This document shows, piece by piece, positions 25,553 to 35,224 of a stretch of 64,000 bases of DNA. The translations under genes were made by a program, and so were the position numbers. This DNA is from Agaribacillus aureus (GTDB lineage Bacteria > Bacteroidota > Bacteroidia > Cytophagales > Cyclobacteriaceae), in assembly GCA_030442055.1 (NCBI GenBank), contig JAUJEB010000005.1, positions 124,001 through 188,000 on the forward strand, written 5' to 3'. A model generated the notes under the pieces. That model was not told where the DNA came from, made no database searches, and saw only the letters and a program-made list of their open reading frames with translations. The first letter of the stretch is position 1, and each line of letters begins with the position of its first letter.

Positions 25553-26353
25553 TTAAAGGTGGATGAGGCACCCGTTGTCCTTTAGTTGCTCCAACCAGGA
25601 TGGCAGATATTTAATAGGGTTCCATCTCAGGTCCAGCTTTTTGAGTTGTTTTAAGGTGGCCATGGATTCCGGAAGTTCTTTCAATTGATTTCCTCTTAAA
25701 TCCAAAAAAAATAAATTGGCCAGGTTCCCAATAGAGACAGGCAAAGAATGGAGCCGATTATTTCTTAGATCCAGATACGTCAGCTGTTCTAGCCTGCCCA
25801 ACGCCTCAGTTAAAGCAAAAAACCGGTTATTGGCGAGGTGCAATTCCTTTAGTGAGGCCAGGGAATAAATTGATCCAGGGAGTTCTTTAAGCTGGTTATT
25901 ATATAATCTCAGCTCGACAAGCGCTTGCAGATCAAAAAAGACATCAGGCAAAAACCCTATAAAGTTGTTGGCAAGATTTAAATATTCCAGATGGCTGGGG
26001 AAGGTCTCCTCACTTTCCTGCAGGCTTAATTGATTATGGCTGATATACAGATATTTTAATTTTTTCAATGTAGACAAAGACGCCGGTAATGCGCTGATCC
26101 GGTTGTAACTTAAGTCTAAAATTTCCAGGCTTCCAAGATTAGATATCTCTGAGGGCACAGTCGTTATTTGATTTTCATGTAGATATAGTTGCTGCAGATC
26201 GGACAGATCAAAAATTTCGTCGGCAAAGTGTGTCAGGCGATTGTTACCCAGGTCCAGCCATTGTAACTTTTTGTTTGTCCATAGCGAATTCGGATACGTT
26301 TCAAGTTTTTCTCCGTTTAAACGAATGTGATCCAGGTTTGAATTTAGATGCAT
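25553..26353 (-). CDS. Leucine-rich repeat protein
   Basis: This 266-aa protein is built almost entirely of about nine 23-residue leucine-rich repeats of the LxxLxLxxNxLxxLP type (for example LQWLDLGNNRLTHFADEIFD and LEILDLSYNRISALPASLS). It has no signal peptide, so it should be cytoplasmic. LRR proteins of this kind usually bind other proteins; the partner is unknown. Its ATG (26353) follows directly on the TAA of the upstream lipoprotein hydrolase gene with no gap, so the two are likely co-translated. Confidence 0.92.
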   Translation of the reverse strand: MHLNSNLDHIRLNGEKLETYPNSLWTNKKLQWLDLGNNRLTHFADEIFDLSDLQQLYLHENQITTVPSEISNLGSLEILDLSYNRISALPASLSTLKKLKYLYISHNQLSLQESEETFPSHLEYLNLANNFIGFLPDVFFDLQALVELRLYNNQLKELPGSIYSLASLKELHLANNRFFALTEALGRLEQLTYLDLRNNRLHSLPVSIGNLANLFFLDLRGNQLKELPESMATLKQLKKLDLRWNPIKYLPSWLEQLKDNGCLIHL

Positions 26354-27244
26354 TTATGGATGCGCGCGTCCGGCGAGGATTTTTTGAATGGTTGCTGCCA
26401 GCTGCTGGTTAAACTCGTCCGGCTTTTCTAACATGGGATAATGGCCGGTTTCTTCCATATTTACAATTTCGTAAGCTACGCCGGTGGCCTGAAGGTTTTC
26501 TTCCATAATGGGAGTAAATACACAGTTGATCAAATGTAGCTTTATGTCGAGTTTCTGCAGCTTCGATGCTTCCGGATAATTAAAAAGGGATTCAATACTG
26601 CCGATAGCCACATCGGGATCGGAATTTTGGAAATCACCAACTACTCGTTCAATGATCAGGGAGTCGGTATTTGGGTGAAACAGGTATTTTCTACCAAAAT
26701 CGCCGACTACTTCACGGTAGTTTTCCCGCAAAGACTGTACAAAATCGCTGAGGAAGTTTTCCATTTCTTCACTTTTCTCGAAGGCAGGGCTCTTAAAATT
26801 ATCGATGCCGATAATGCCAATTACCTTTTCCGGGTTATTTAATGCAGCTTCCAAAACGATATCACCACCCATAGAATGCCCCACGAGAATTACCTGATCC
26901 AACCCCAGTTGATCAATGACAGCCCCGACATCTTGTCCGTAATTTTCGATGGTCCATTGATCGCGCGTTTTGGCTGTTTGTCCAAAGCCGGGTACATCCA
27001 TTGTTACCACAGTATAGTTCTTGCAGAAATAATCAACCTGTCCATCCCAGTATGACTGGTTAATACCCCACCCATGAACAAATAATAAGGCGACATCCCC
27101 GTCTCCGCATTGATTATAATTGATAGGCATCGCCCCATTCTTTACCTCTAGCCTGGGAGCTTCCATTGTTTCCTGGGTTTTGTTTTTTTGCGTACAGGCG
27201 CCAAGTAAAAAAAGTAGGGCAGCAATGGTTGAAATAGCTTTCAT
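26354..27244 (-). CDS. alpha/beta hydrolase lipoprotein
   Basis: This 296-aa protein has a lipobox signal (MKAISTIAALLFLLGAC). It then shows an alpha/beta hydrolase domain with LLFVHGWGINQSYWDG, the nucleophile elbow GHSMGG (serine near 123), an acid after strand 6 and a catalytic His in EETGHYPMLEKP. It is probably an envelope-anchored esterase or lipase-like enzyme; the substrate is unknown. It ends exactly where the LRR gene begins. The 193-nt upstream spacer separates it from divergently transcribed ppc. Confidence 0.88.
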   Translation of the reverse strand: MKAISTIAALLFLLGACTQKNKTQETMEAPRLEVKNGAMPINYNQCGDGDVALLFVHGWGINQSYWDGQVDYFCKNYTVVTMDVPGFGQTAKTRDQWTIENYGQDVGAVIDQLGLDQVILVGHSMGGDIVLEAALNNPEKVIGIIGIDNFKSPAFEKSEEMENFLSDFVQSLRENYREVVGDFGRKYLFHPNTDSLIIERVVGDFQNSDPDVAIGSIESLFNYPEASKLQKLDIKLHLINCVFTPIMEENLQATGVAYEIVNMEETGHYPMLEKPDEFNQQLAATIQKILAGRAHP

Positions 27245-27405
27245 GAAAAATAATTAGTGGTGAGTTGACTCAATTTGGAGTTAAATTTAAAGAAGTATTC
27301 TAAACTTTAATATCCTCCAAAGCATTTTTCAGGTTCTCGTTATTAAATATTCGTTAAAAATACGGTAAATTCTATTTACGTCTTTTCATTGTCATGGCTG
27401 GTGCT

Positions 27406-27413
27406 TAATTTTG
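27406..27413 (+). promoter_or_regulatory. possible Bacteroidota -7 element upstream of ppc
   Basis: TAATTTTG fits the TAnnTTTG consensus and lies 24 nt before the ppc ATG. No good TTG element is at the expected distance upstream, so the assignment is weak. Confidence 0.3.
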
Positions 27414-27437
27414 GCGCTCACTTAAAGCATGACTTAA

Positions 27438-30206
27438 ATGAAGCGGGCACTGCAGGAAGTTAAAAACACATTAGGAAAACCTTACGAGGACCTGGAATAT
27501 TTACTATTGGCATTGAGAGATGTACTGATAGAAAACGGAGAAAAAGAGATAGCCGAACGGATCCCTTGGATTAATGAGCTAGAAGATTTAAACGATCAAA
27601 CCTTGACAGGGAAGGATCTTGAACTGTATTCCATTGTGTTTCATTTGTTGAATATGGTGGAAATTAATGGTGCCGTACAATCGCGTAGGAGGATAGAAAA
27701 TGAGAATCTGGCAGGAATCACCGGATTATGGGCCAACAACCTGCAATCATTGAAAGACAAAGGAATTGGTCCGGAGGAAATTGCGGAGATGTTGCCATCG
27801 ACAAGGATAGAACCCGTGCTTACCGCGCATCCCACCGAAGCTAAGAGAACGACCGTGCTGGAGCATCACCGCGAGCTATATCTTTTGCTCGTGATGCGCG
27901 AGAATGTTATGTACACCGTTAACGAGCAGCAAAACATTCGCCATAACGTCAAGCAGTCACTTTATCGCCTGTGGAAAACCGGAGAAATATTCATTGAAAA
28001 GCCGGATGTATTATCGGAGGTAAGGAACATATTGCATTACCTGGTCAATGTTTTTCCCGAGATCATTCCTGTGCTGGACCGCCGGCTGTTGCAGGCGTGG
28101 AAATTTGTTGGTTTTGACGTGGATATCCTGCAAAAGAAATATGCCTTTCCAACCATCAGTTTTGGCAACTGGGTCGGGGGTGACCGGGATGGTCATCCAC
28201 TGGTTACACCAAAGGTGACTTCCGAAACCTTGGATCAATTGCGGCTAAATGCCCTGGTTGTTGTCAGAAGAAAATTACTTAGCCTGGTCAAACACCTCAG
28301 TTTTGTACTGGAACTGGAAGAGGCTCCGGCCCAGATGAAGGACAGGATCAAAGAAATGACGGAAGAATTGGGAAAAAGGGCGGAAGCAAGTGTCAACCGC
28401 AACAAAGGAGAAGCCTTTCGTCAGTTTGTGAATCTGATGATGGACAAATTGCCCCTGGATACCATGAGGGGACATGCCACCGAGATGAGAGATTTTGAAG
28501 GAGCCTATGTGCTGGCTGAGGAATTGATTGCCGACCTGAAACTCCTGCAAACGGCCGTATTGGATTACGGGGCTAAAATCATTGCCTATGATGAGGTGAA
28601 CAATGCCATACGTATCGCTGAAACCTTTGGTTTTCATTTGGCAAAACTGGATGTCCGGCAAAATAGCGACTTCCACGATCAGGCTATCGCTCAATTGATG
28701 GATGCCGCCGGTCTGGGAGGGAAGGCCTGGTTTGAATGGGATGAGACGCAAAAACTCGATTTTATTAATAAAGAACTGAAGTCCAACCGTCCTTTTGCCA
28801 ATACGAAGACAAAACTTGAATCCAATGCTGCTGCCGTGATCGGCGCTTATCGGGTGGTGGAAAAACACATAGCCAAATATGGCCATCAGGGCATTGGGTC
28901 CTTCATTGTAAGCATGACCCGGAGTCTGTCGGACTTGTTGCTGGTGTATTTACTGGCAAGAGAAGCGGGACTTACGGCACAAACGGAAGAAGGGGGAGTT
29001 TGTGTTATCCCGGTGGTCCCACTTTTGGAAACCATTGATGACCTGGAAAACGGGGAAGGTACTGTTAGACAATTTTTAGAGCACCCTTTTACACAGCGCA
29101 GTCTTAAGTATATTCAGGACATCAGGAAATTACCTGCTTTGACACAACAGGTGATGGTCGGATACAGCGACAGTAATAAAGACGGAGGAATTCTTGCCAG
29201 CCAATGGCATCTCTATAAGGCCCAGTCCAGGCTTAGTGCCATGGGAAGCAAATTGGGTGTTAAAATACGCTTCTTTCATGGAAAGGGAGGGTCTATAAGT
29301 CGCGGTGCGGGACCGACCCATTACTTTATCGGTGCCCTGCCTGCCGGTGGTCTCAACGGTGACATAAGACTTACGGAGCAGGGTGAGACCATTGCCCAAA
29401 AATATGCCAACATCGTCAACGCAGAATACAACCTCGAACTCCTGGTGTCAAGCACGCTTTCCAGAACCATGATTGATCAGATTGCCCCCAAGGAGGATCA
29501 TCCATTGTCAAACATTTTGGAAAGATTGGCGATATCGAGCAAGCGATACTATGAGGACCTGATGAAAACAGAAGGTTTTATCGAATTTTACAGACAGGCC
29601 ACTCCCATCGATGCCATTGAGTCCAGTAGGATCGGTTCCCGTCCCTCGCGCCGGTCCGGTGCAAAAACGCTACAGGATCTGCGCGCCATTCCATGGGTGT
29701 TTTCATGGGGGCAGGCAAGGTTTAATATGACCAGCTGGTATGGGTTAGGCTCAGCTTTAAGGGATTTGAAAGAACAAAACAAAGAAGATTACCTGGCCTT
29801 TAAAAAATCAACCCAGGAAGATCCCTTTGTTCGCTATGTGTTGACAAATGTTGACACAAGTCTGGCCGCTACTGATGAAAAAATCCTTACCTCCTATGCA
29901 GCATTGGTGAAGAATGATACGATCAGGGAGAAATTCCTGAACCTGTTTTTGGACGAACTGAAAAGAACCCGCGAATTTTTTCTGGATTTGCTGGAGCGAC
30001 CTATTGAGGAAAGAAGAAAGCAACATTATTATTCCAATATGCTCAGGGCCAGTTTATTAAACGTTCTTCATAAGCGCCAGATAAGCCTGCTCAAAGACTG
30101 GCGTGAAACAAGGGAAAGTGGAAATACTGAAGAGATCGAAAAGAAGCTTTTACACCTGCTGATGTCTATCAACGCAATTTCGGGTGCCTTGAGGAATACG
30201 GGTTGA
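27438..30206 (+). CDS. ppc: Phosphoenolpyruvate carboxylase
   Basis: PEP carboxylase adds bicarbonate to PEP to make oxaloacetate and refills the TCA cycle. The 922-aa protein matches the family length. Catalytic motifs are VLTAHPTEAKRTT (His131), YSDSNKDGG (576-584), the mobile loop GKGGSISRGAGP from 615, and a C-terminal SGALRNTG close to the usual xNTG end. It is alone on its strand and runs toward the PVC-type cytochrome gene with a 12-nt gap. An ATG 9 nt upstream is followed by a stop, so the ATG at 27438 is the start. Confidence 0.97.
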   Translation: MKRALQEVKNTLGKPYEDLEYLLLALRDVLIENGEKEIAERIPWINELEDLNDQTLTGKDLELYSIVFHLLNMVEINGAVQSRRRIENENLAGITGLWANNLQSLKDKGIGPEEIAEMLPSTRIEPVLTAHPTEAKRTTVLEHHRELYLLLVMRENVMYTVNEQQNIRHNVKQSLYRLWKTGEIFIEKPDVLSEVRNILHYLVNVFPEIIPVLDRRLLQAWKFVGFDVDILQKKYAFPTISFGNWVGGDRDGHPLVTPKVTSETLDQLRLNALVVVRRKLLSLVKHLSFVLELEEAPAQMKDRIKEMTEELGKRAEASVNRNKGEAFRQFVNLMMDKLPLDTMRGHATEMRDFEGAYVLAEELIADLKLLQTAVLDYGAKIIAYDEVNNAIRIAETFGFHLAKLDVRQNSDFHDQAIAQLMDAAGLGGKAWFEWDETQKLDFINKELKSNRPFANTKTKLESNAAAVIGAYRVVEKHIAKYGHQGIGSFIVSMTRSLSDLLLVYLLAREAGLTAQTEEGGVCVIPVVPLLETIDDLENGEGTVRQFLEHPFTQRSLKYIQDIRKLPALTQQVMVGYSDSNKDGGILASQWHLYKAQSRLSAMGSKLGVKIRFFHGKGGSISRGAGPTHYFIGALPAGGLNGDIRLTEQGETIAQKYANIVNAEYNLELLVSSTLSRTMIDQIAPKEDHPLSNILERLAISSKRYYEDLMKTEGFIEFYRQATPIDAIESSRIGSRPSRRSGAKTLQDLRAIPWVFSWGQARFNMTSWYGLGSALRDLKEQNKEDYLAFKKSTQEDPFVRYVLTNVDTSLAATDEKILTSYAALVKNDTIREKFLNLFLDELKRTREFFLDLLERPIEERRKQHYYSNMLRASLLNVLHKRQISLLKDWRETRESGNTEEIEKKLLHLLMSINAISGALRNTG

Positions 30207-30218
30207 TGGTACCGGTAA

Positions 30219-32459
30219 TCACTGGCTGATTTTCTTTTGCTTCAGCCAATCTGCCAATTCTTCTTCCGTATACATAAAATCCTTTGGCTTTGCCTCCCGG
30301 AGAGATTGTATCATTTCGGGTGAAGCGCCCTTAAACGAATCGGAAAAAGCATTTCTGAGGAAGTTAACGATATCGGCAATATCCTTATCAGTAATCTGCT
30401 CATTGGCGATAAGGCCGGGCATGGTGGCCTTAAAATCATATTTCTTACCATTAACATGAATGGGGCCTTTTAAACCGTGTAAAATGACAAGGCCTAATCT
30501 TTCAACAGGTCCTTTAACATATTCCGAATTGTCAAGCGGAGGAGCCAGCTGCTCGATACCAGCACCATCCTGCCCGTGGCAGGCGCTGCAAATCTTCCGG
30601 TAAAGTTTCAAGCCGTGCGTCCTTCCATCCTCAGTGGTGAGGGATTTGGTAAAAATCGGATTAATCCATTCCTTTTGTCTATTCGTCAGCGTTGTGGCCA
30701 ACATTTGGTTTAGAAGAGGGTTTTCTTTTTGTTCCCCCCCATCTATAAAGTCCATGTAACCAGCTTCCGATCCACTGAGTCCGACGATAATGGCTTCCTG
30801 CATAACGCGATCTTCCTTGTACCGTTCCGACAAAGTTGATAAATAAGGGAAAAACGTTTTGGGAGAAATTGAGGACCAGGTTCCAAGCGTCTGAACAAGA
30901 TGCAATGCTATATCTGCATTGTTTTTTGATATTAATAGCTCGGCCAGGGATTCCATTTCCTCGAGATATTGCTGGTCAGGCATCTTATTTAATAGTTGCA
31001 GGCAGTGATTAACCACACTTGTCTCGCTGCCGCCGGTGGCAATGTTTTTTAAATCCTCAAACGACAGGGCGTCGAGGCCCTCCAAAGCCCAAAGCGCATG
31101 CACCTGTGCGATCGGGTTGCTGTTTTCTTTGGCCATAGCAACCAGCTCGGGAATCTTATCAACTTCTTTTTGATAGATAATCTTATGTTGTGCATGGTCG
31201 CGTACCCAGCCGTTAGGGTGGGCCAGGAGTGATACAAGGTTATTATTTTCAAACTTGACAAGAGCGGGGGCGGCGTCATTCTTTCTCTTAATTTTCAGAA
31301 TCCTTCCCATACCCATTATCGTATCCAACTGTTTTTGCTGAATATGCTTTTTCAGATAGCTGGTCATGTAAGCCCTGTGTTGCACCACGCCACGGTGCAT
31401 GTCAACCACATAAAGATTCCCATCCGGACCATTGTTCAGATTCACCGGCCTGAATGCTTCATCGGTGGCGGCCAAAAACTCGGTATCAATTTTAGCAGGT
31501 GTTGCTGAAATTTGCAGGTTGTTGCGGCTAAGCTTTAAATGTTTTATCAGGTTTCCTTCCGGGATACAAACAAAGGCATCTTCTTCAAAACCGGCTCCGA
31601 ATTGGCCACCTCTGTAAATCAAAGGGCCACATGCCGAGGTAGCGTCGATCAATATACTGTCTTTATCCAGGACGCCGGGAAGGTAACCACGATTAACAGA
31701 CGAACTGTGTAATGGAAATACCTTTTGATTTTCAGTTAACAATTGATTTACCCCGTATTTGGGTCGGTAATTTTTGTTTTGGATAAAAGTATTTGGCAAT
31801 ACCAGATCACCTTGTAGTAAAATCGAGTTATTATTATAGTAAAGTCGTCCGAAGTTGTCCTTACTAATGCCCCACTGTCCCCGGTGTGTGGTTGGCTCTT
31901 TCAGCCATTGGTCGTTTTTAAGTCGGTATCTGAAATTGGAGTTGGCGTTGTAGATCCAGTTATCAATATTGATAAGCAGTCCGTTTGGCTGATGTTCAAC
32001 ATTGCCTTCGGGAGAATAGGTGGAATCCACCAGGGTTTTTTTCCCCGGCTTTAAGTCATTTATTTCAACAAACCACAGGTTGGGGGGTTCGACATACAAC
32101 AATCCTCCGTAGGCCAACCTCACAGCACGCGGCAAAACAAGGCCGTCTAAAAAAACGTGAGAGCGGTCCATGACCCCGTCTTGGTCCAGGTCCTCCAAAA
32201 TCGTGATTCTACCGTTGGGTAATTCCTCACTTAACCCTTCGAGGTCTTGCATGTACCCAATCATTTCAGCGACCCAGATTCTTCCTTGCTCATCGAAATC
32301 AATGGCCACCGGAGCTTCGATCAAAGGCTCGGAGGCAACAACGCCCAATTCAAAACCATCCTCGATATGATAGGCTGCCAGGGAGATAGCAGGTTCATCA
32401 GCCTCAGGTTTGCAACTGATGATTAGAATTGCTGAAAAAATAATAACAAGAAACCGCAC
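30219..32459 (-). CDS. PVC-type heme-binding CxxCH lipoprotein
   Basis: This 746-aa envelope protein has a lipobox signal (FLVIIFSAILIISC). An N-terminal beta-propeller dehydrogenase-like region covers about 30-400, with VAIDFDEQGRIWVAEMIGY and NGPDGNLYVVDMHRGVV. HEAT-like helical repeats follow at about 410-600. A C-terminal c-type cytochrome domain has CSACH at 624-628 and a likely distal Met680 (ATMPGL). Such proteins oxidise a sugar or other organic substrate and pass electrons through heme c; the substrate is unknown. Partner genes (a second dehydrogenase subunit) are not adjacent. The start is GTG at 32459, with no in-frame ATG near it. Confidence 0.85.
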   Translation of the reverse strand: MRFLVIIFSAILIISCKPEADEPAISLAAYHIEDGFELGVVASEPLIEAPVAIDFDEQGRIWVAEMIGYMQDLEGLSEELPNGRITILEDLDQDGVMDRSHVFLDGLVLPRAVRLAYGGLLYVEPPNLWFVEINDLKPGKKTLVDSTYSPEGNVEHQPNGLLINIDNWIYNANSNFRYRLKNDQWLKEPTTHRGQWGISKDNFGRLYYNNNSILLQGDLVLPNTFIQNKNYRPKYGVNQLLTENQKVFPLHSSSVNRGYLPGVLDKDSILIDATSACGPLIYRGGQFGAGFEEDAFVCIPEGNLIKHLKLSRNNLQISATPAKIDTEFLAATDEAFRPVNLNNGPDGNLYVVDMHRGVVQHRAYMTSYLKKHIQQKQLDTIMGMGRILKIKRKNDAAPALVKFENNNLVSLLAHPNGWVRDHAQHKIIYQKEVDKIPELVAMAKENSNPIAQVHALWALEGLDALSFEDLKNIATGGSETSVVNHCLQLLNKMPDQQYLEEMESLAELLISKNNADIALHLVQTLGTWSSISPKTFFPYLSTLSERYKEDRVMQEAIIVGLSGSEAGYMDFIDGGEQKENPLLNQMLATTLTNRQKEWINPIFTKSLTTEDGRTHGLKLYRKICSACHGQDGAGIEQLAPPLDNSEYVKGPVERLGLVILHGLKGPIHVNGKKYDFKATMPGLIANEQITDKDIADIVNFLRNAFSDSFKGASPEMIQSLREAKPKDFMYTEEELADWLKQKKISQ

Positions 32460-32858
32460 ACTAAAAAAGACCCTTAATTAAGTTAAAACATATTTGTGAT
32501 CAATAGGACCATCAGGAAACCCGTGGTCAATTATATTAATTTATTCAATAATATTAATGCTTGATGTAGGTTTTTGTTCACTTGTAAATAAATATCTGCA
32601 CTTTTATTTGCTGCCATCCCTGCCAACCTCTACATAAGACGATTTTATACCCCTCTTACCCCGAAGTAACGGCGTAGATTTCTTAACATTTAAATCGCAG
32701 TAGGTTGCGGATTGATCCGCTTAAAATTTGGCCCCTAAGTGTGAACGGCTATTGAATTATTAAATCATAAAATAAATATGAGCATAACGTTTACCTTTTT
32801 CATTCGGCCATTACTAAGTAAGGTGAATTCATTTTTTAAACCTTAATACTTTTATAAT
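32460..32858. other. intergenic region between the cytochrome and lipoprotein genes
   Basis: This 399-nt AT-rich spacer serves divergent promoters. It contains direct ATATTAAT repeats (around 32534 and 32553) and a small palindrome GCGGATTGATCCGC at 32708-32721. No tRNA, ncRNA family or ORF of credible length is evident. Confidence 0.4.
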
Positions 32859-33554
32859 ATGAGAAAACAATTTTTAGTTTGTGCCTTGATACTCTTGATT
32901 TTATTGCAAGCGTGTCAGGAAGAGGAGGTGGTTCCGAGCAACGATTCAATGACCAATATCGTAAACGAAGAAGAGATTGGCCATCTGAATCACGATCGCA
33001 GAAGGCGTGGAATAGTAAGCCGCTCAAGGGTCTATGAAATGGGAACGGATGCACAAATACGAAATGCCTATTCACGAATTATTCGTAAGGAAAGAGGTGT
33101 CATGGGAGAGTTTCGCAGCCCGGCCCTGAATCCATCAGAAGTGTATACGTTGTGGATGATAATATTTGAAAATCCTGAGTTATGTTCAGATGGCCAATGC
33201 GGGAGTGACGATATTGTCGATAGTGATGGAAAATTGATGGTCAATCCCGATGGGTCTATCGGAACACCAGGGGTTAACGTTTCATCAATATGGGCGGACG
33301 GCACCATTAGCGACCCTATTGGCAGGGTGATCTTCAGAATCAGGGTAGAGAAAAATCAGGCGCCAGGAGAGGTATTGTATGGTCCCGGATTAACGGACCC
33401 CATCGGTTCAGAAATACATTTTGTTGCGCGAACCCATGGAGAGCGGCTACGCGATCGCATCAATGAGCAAATAAGTACTTTTGCCGGCGGATGTGATGTG
33501 AACGAATGTCAGAATCAACAATATGCTATTCATCTGCCTGGTGGAAGGCGATGA
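32859..33554 (+). CDS. lipoprotein of unknown function
   Basis: This 231-aa protein has a lipobox signal (FLVCALILLILLQAC). The mature part contains EFRSPALNPSEVYTLWMIIF, then ENPELCS, and later GPGLTDPIGSEIHFVARTHG. The same order of motifs (a TLW/VWWVIF strand, a Cys after it, then a GPGL...HFVARTHG strand) occurs in an unnamed secreted family in other bacteria. Several cysteines (CSDGQCG and CDVNEC) may form disulfides. It is transcribed just before the peroxiredoxin gene with a 70-nt gap. Its function is unknown. Confidence 0.75.
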   Translation: MRKQFLVCALILLILLQACQEEEVVPSNDSMTNIVNEEEIGHLNHDRRRRGIVSRSRVYEMGTDAQIRNAYSRIIRKERGVMGEFRSPALNPSEVYTLWMIIFENPELCSDGQCGSDDIVDSDGKLMVNPDGSIGTPGVNVSSIWADGTISDPIGRVIFRIRVEKNQAPGEVLYGPGLTDPIGSEIHFVARTHGERLRDRINEQISTFAGGCDVNECQNQQYAIHLPGGRR

Positions 33555-33624
33555 CTACGAAAGAAATAGAGGGCATGAAAATGCTTCCAGGTAAAAATAA
33601 ACTAAACACTAAATTTAAATTATT

Positions 33625-34257
33625 ATGTCATTACAACTAGGAGACACTGCGCCAAATTTCACGGCCAGCACCACAAAGGGAACACTGAATTTTTACGATT
33701 ATCTTGGCGATAGTTGGGGATTGTTGTTTTCTCATCCGGCGGATTTTACGCCGGTATGTACTACTGAGTTAGGTAGAACTTCAAAATTAATACCTGAATT
33801 TGAGAAAAGGAATGTAAAAGTAATGGCTTTGAGTGTTGACCCTTTAAGCCAGCACGAAGGTTGGATTAAAGATATTAACGAGACTCAAAACACCAACGTC
33901 CAGTTTCCATTGATTGCAGACGAAGACCGGGAGGTATCAACCAAGTATGGCATGATCCATCCCAATGCGGCAGACTCGATGACGGTTCGTTCTGTATTTA
34001 TCATTGGTCCTGACAAAAAGATTAAACTTACTTTAACATATCCTGCTGCTACCGGTAGAAATTTCGATGAGATTTTACGGGTAATTGATTCATTACAATT
34101 AACTGCCTATGAAAGTGTGGCAACACCTGCGGATTGGAAAAACGGTGAGGATTGTGTAATTCTTCCGTCCATTACGTCAGAAGAGGCTGTTTCGAAATTC
34201 CCTAAAGGATTTACTGAAGTAAAACCTTACTTAAGATTAACACCACAGCCTAATTAG
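33625..34257 (+). CDS. 1-Cys peroxiredoxin (Prx6 type)
   Basis: Peroxiredoxins reduce hydrogen peroxide and organic peroxides in the cytoplasm through a peroxidatic cysteine. Here this is C45 in FSHPADFTPVCTTELGR, the Prx6-type active site. The protein is 210 aa, with the thioredoxin fold N-terminal (about 1-160) and the longer C-terminal arm of the Prx6 group (DWKNGEDCVILPSI). The Cys in that arm could resolve the disulfide, but the family mostly relies on external thiols. A clear hairpin terminator follows at 34271. Confidence 0.95.
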   Translation: MSLQLGDTAPNFTASTTKGTLNFYDYLGDSWGLLFSHPADFTPVCTTELGRTSKLIPEFEKRNVKVMALSVDPLSQHEGWIKDINETQNTNVQFPLIADEDREVSTKYGMIHPNAADSMTVRSVFIIGPDKKIKLTLTYPAATGRNFDEILRVIDSLQLTAYESVATPADWKNGEDCVILPSITSEEAVSKFPKGFTEVKPYLRLTPQPN

Positions 34258-34270
34258 TGTCATGCAAGCA

Positions 34271-34304
34271 GCCGTCTCAATTTACTTTTGAGGCGGCTTT
34301 TTTT
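34271..34304 (+). terminator. intrinsic terminator after the peroxiredoxin gene
   Basis: GCCGTCTCAA pairs with TTGAGGCGGC (34288-34297) with one GT pair and is followed by seven T. It begins 14 nt past the stop codon. This is a strong Rho-independent form. Confidence 0.9.
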
Positions 34305-34335
34305 GTGCCTGTTATCTCCTGCGGCTTTTGGCTTT

Positions 34336-35055
34336 CTATTTTCTGGCGATGGTATAATACAACCGGTTGTTGCTGTCTGTCTTTATGCTACTGAAACCGG
34401 CCGCTCTTAAATAATCCTCCACTAGCTGAGGCTGAATTCTCAGCTTCTCATAACTGCTTACTTTTAACACCCATTTGCCGGCCGCTTTTTCATAAAGCTG
34501 GTCTGTTACGGTTACTTTTTCATCGAGATAATCAAGAATACAGGTAAGTATGCGATGGTCGTCGGCACGGACAGGAATAAATCGCTGATCCCCGGTTAGT
34601 GGTTGACTGTAATCCCTGTAGGAAAAAACCAGTGCTCCATCCGCAATCAGGTTGTGATAACACTTCGAGATGAGATCCTGCAATTGATTGAGGCTATCCA
34701 AATGTGCGATGGTATCTCCCATGCAGATGATTAGCTCGGACGCTTCCGCTTCTTTGTCAAAATCCTGTATTTCCGCGTTAACGGTTTTTATCTTCAGCAA
34801 ACCCTTTTTATGCTCCAGCTGGTCCAGCAATTGCTGATTGAAGTCAATAGCTGTGACGTCGAATCCTATTTTTGCCAGGGAAACGGACTGTAAACCATGA
34901 CCAGCGCCTAAATCAATAGCCCGCTTGTTTTGCTTTGGTAAAATGTCGTTGTCTCTGAAAAATGCTTCCTGCTGTTGTTGTAATGAATCAAAATCCCCCA
35001 ACATCCATCCGTAAAAATGAGCCAGGTGCTGCTCGTAGTGTGCTTTAACGTTCAT
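34336..35055 (-). CDS. class I SAM-dependent methyltransferase
   Basis: This 239-aa protein has motif I AIDLGAGHGLQSVSLAK near 46-62 and motif II GFDVTAIDF just after it, the standard SAM-binding strand and loop. Motif IV, LIICMGDTIAHLDS, sits near 108-121. The C-terminal part is substrate-specific and unassigned. It likely methylates a small molecule or protein in the cytoplasm. The gene stands alone on the minus strand after the peroxiredoxin terminator. Confidence 0.88.
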   Translation of the reverse strand: MNVKAHYEQHLAHFYGWMLGDFDSLQQQQEAFFRDNDILPKQNKRAIDLGAGHGLQSVSLAKIGFDVTAIDFNQQLLDQLEHKKGLLKIKTVNAEIQDFDKEAEASELIICMGDTIAHLDSLNQLQDLISKCYHNLIADGALVFSYRDYSQPLTGDQRFIPVRADDHRILTCILDYLDEKVTVTDQLYEKAAGKWVLKVSSYEKLRIQPQLVEDYLRAAGFSSIKTDSNNRLYYTIARK

Positions 35056-35224
35056 AGTAAAAAATTAGTGATCCGGTCATATTTTTAAAGTACTGGCCGG
35101 AGATACTTTTGATTCATTACGGAAACGGAAAGTTAAAGTTTAGCACCTGGATTTAACTATTTTTCATTATTTTTTCCATCTACCCGTGTGACTGTTTTGC
35201 CGGTTTGTAGTTATATTTTATCGT

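Noticed and set aside
28275-28886. 203-aa ORF on the strand opposite ppc
   Set aside because: It lies wholly within the well-supported PEP carboxylase gene and its translation has no recognisable domain. It is a reverse-frame shadow.
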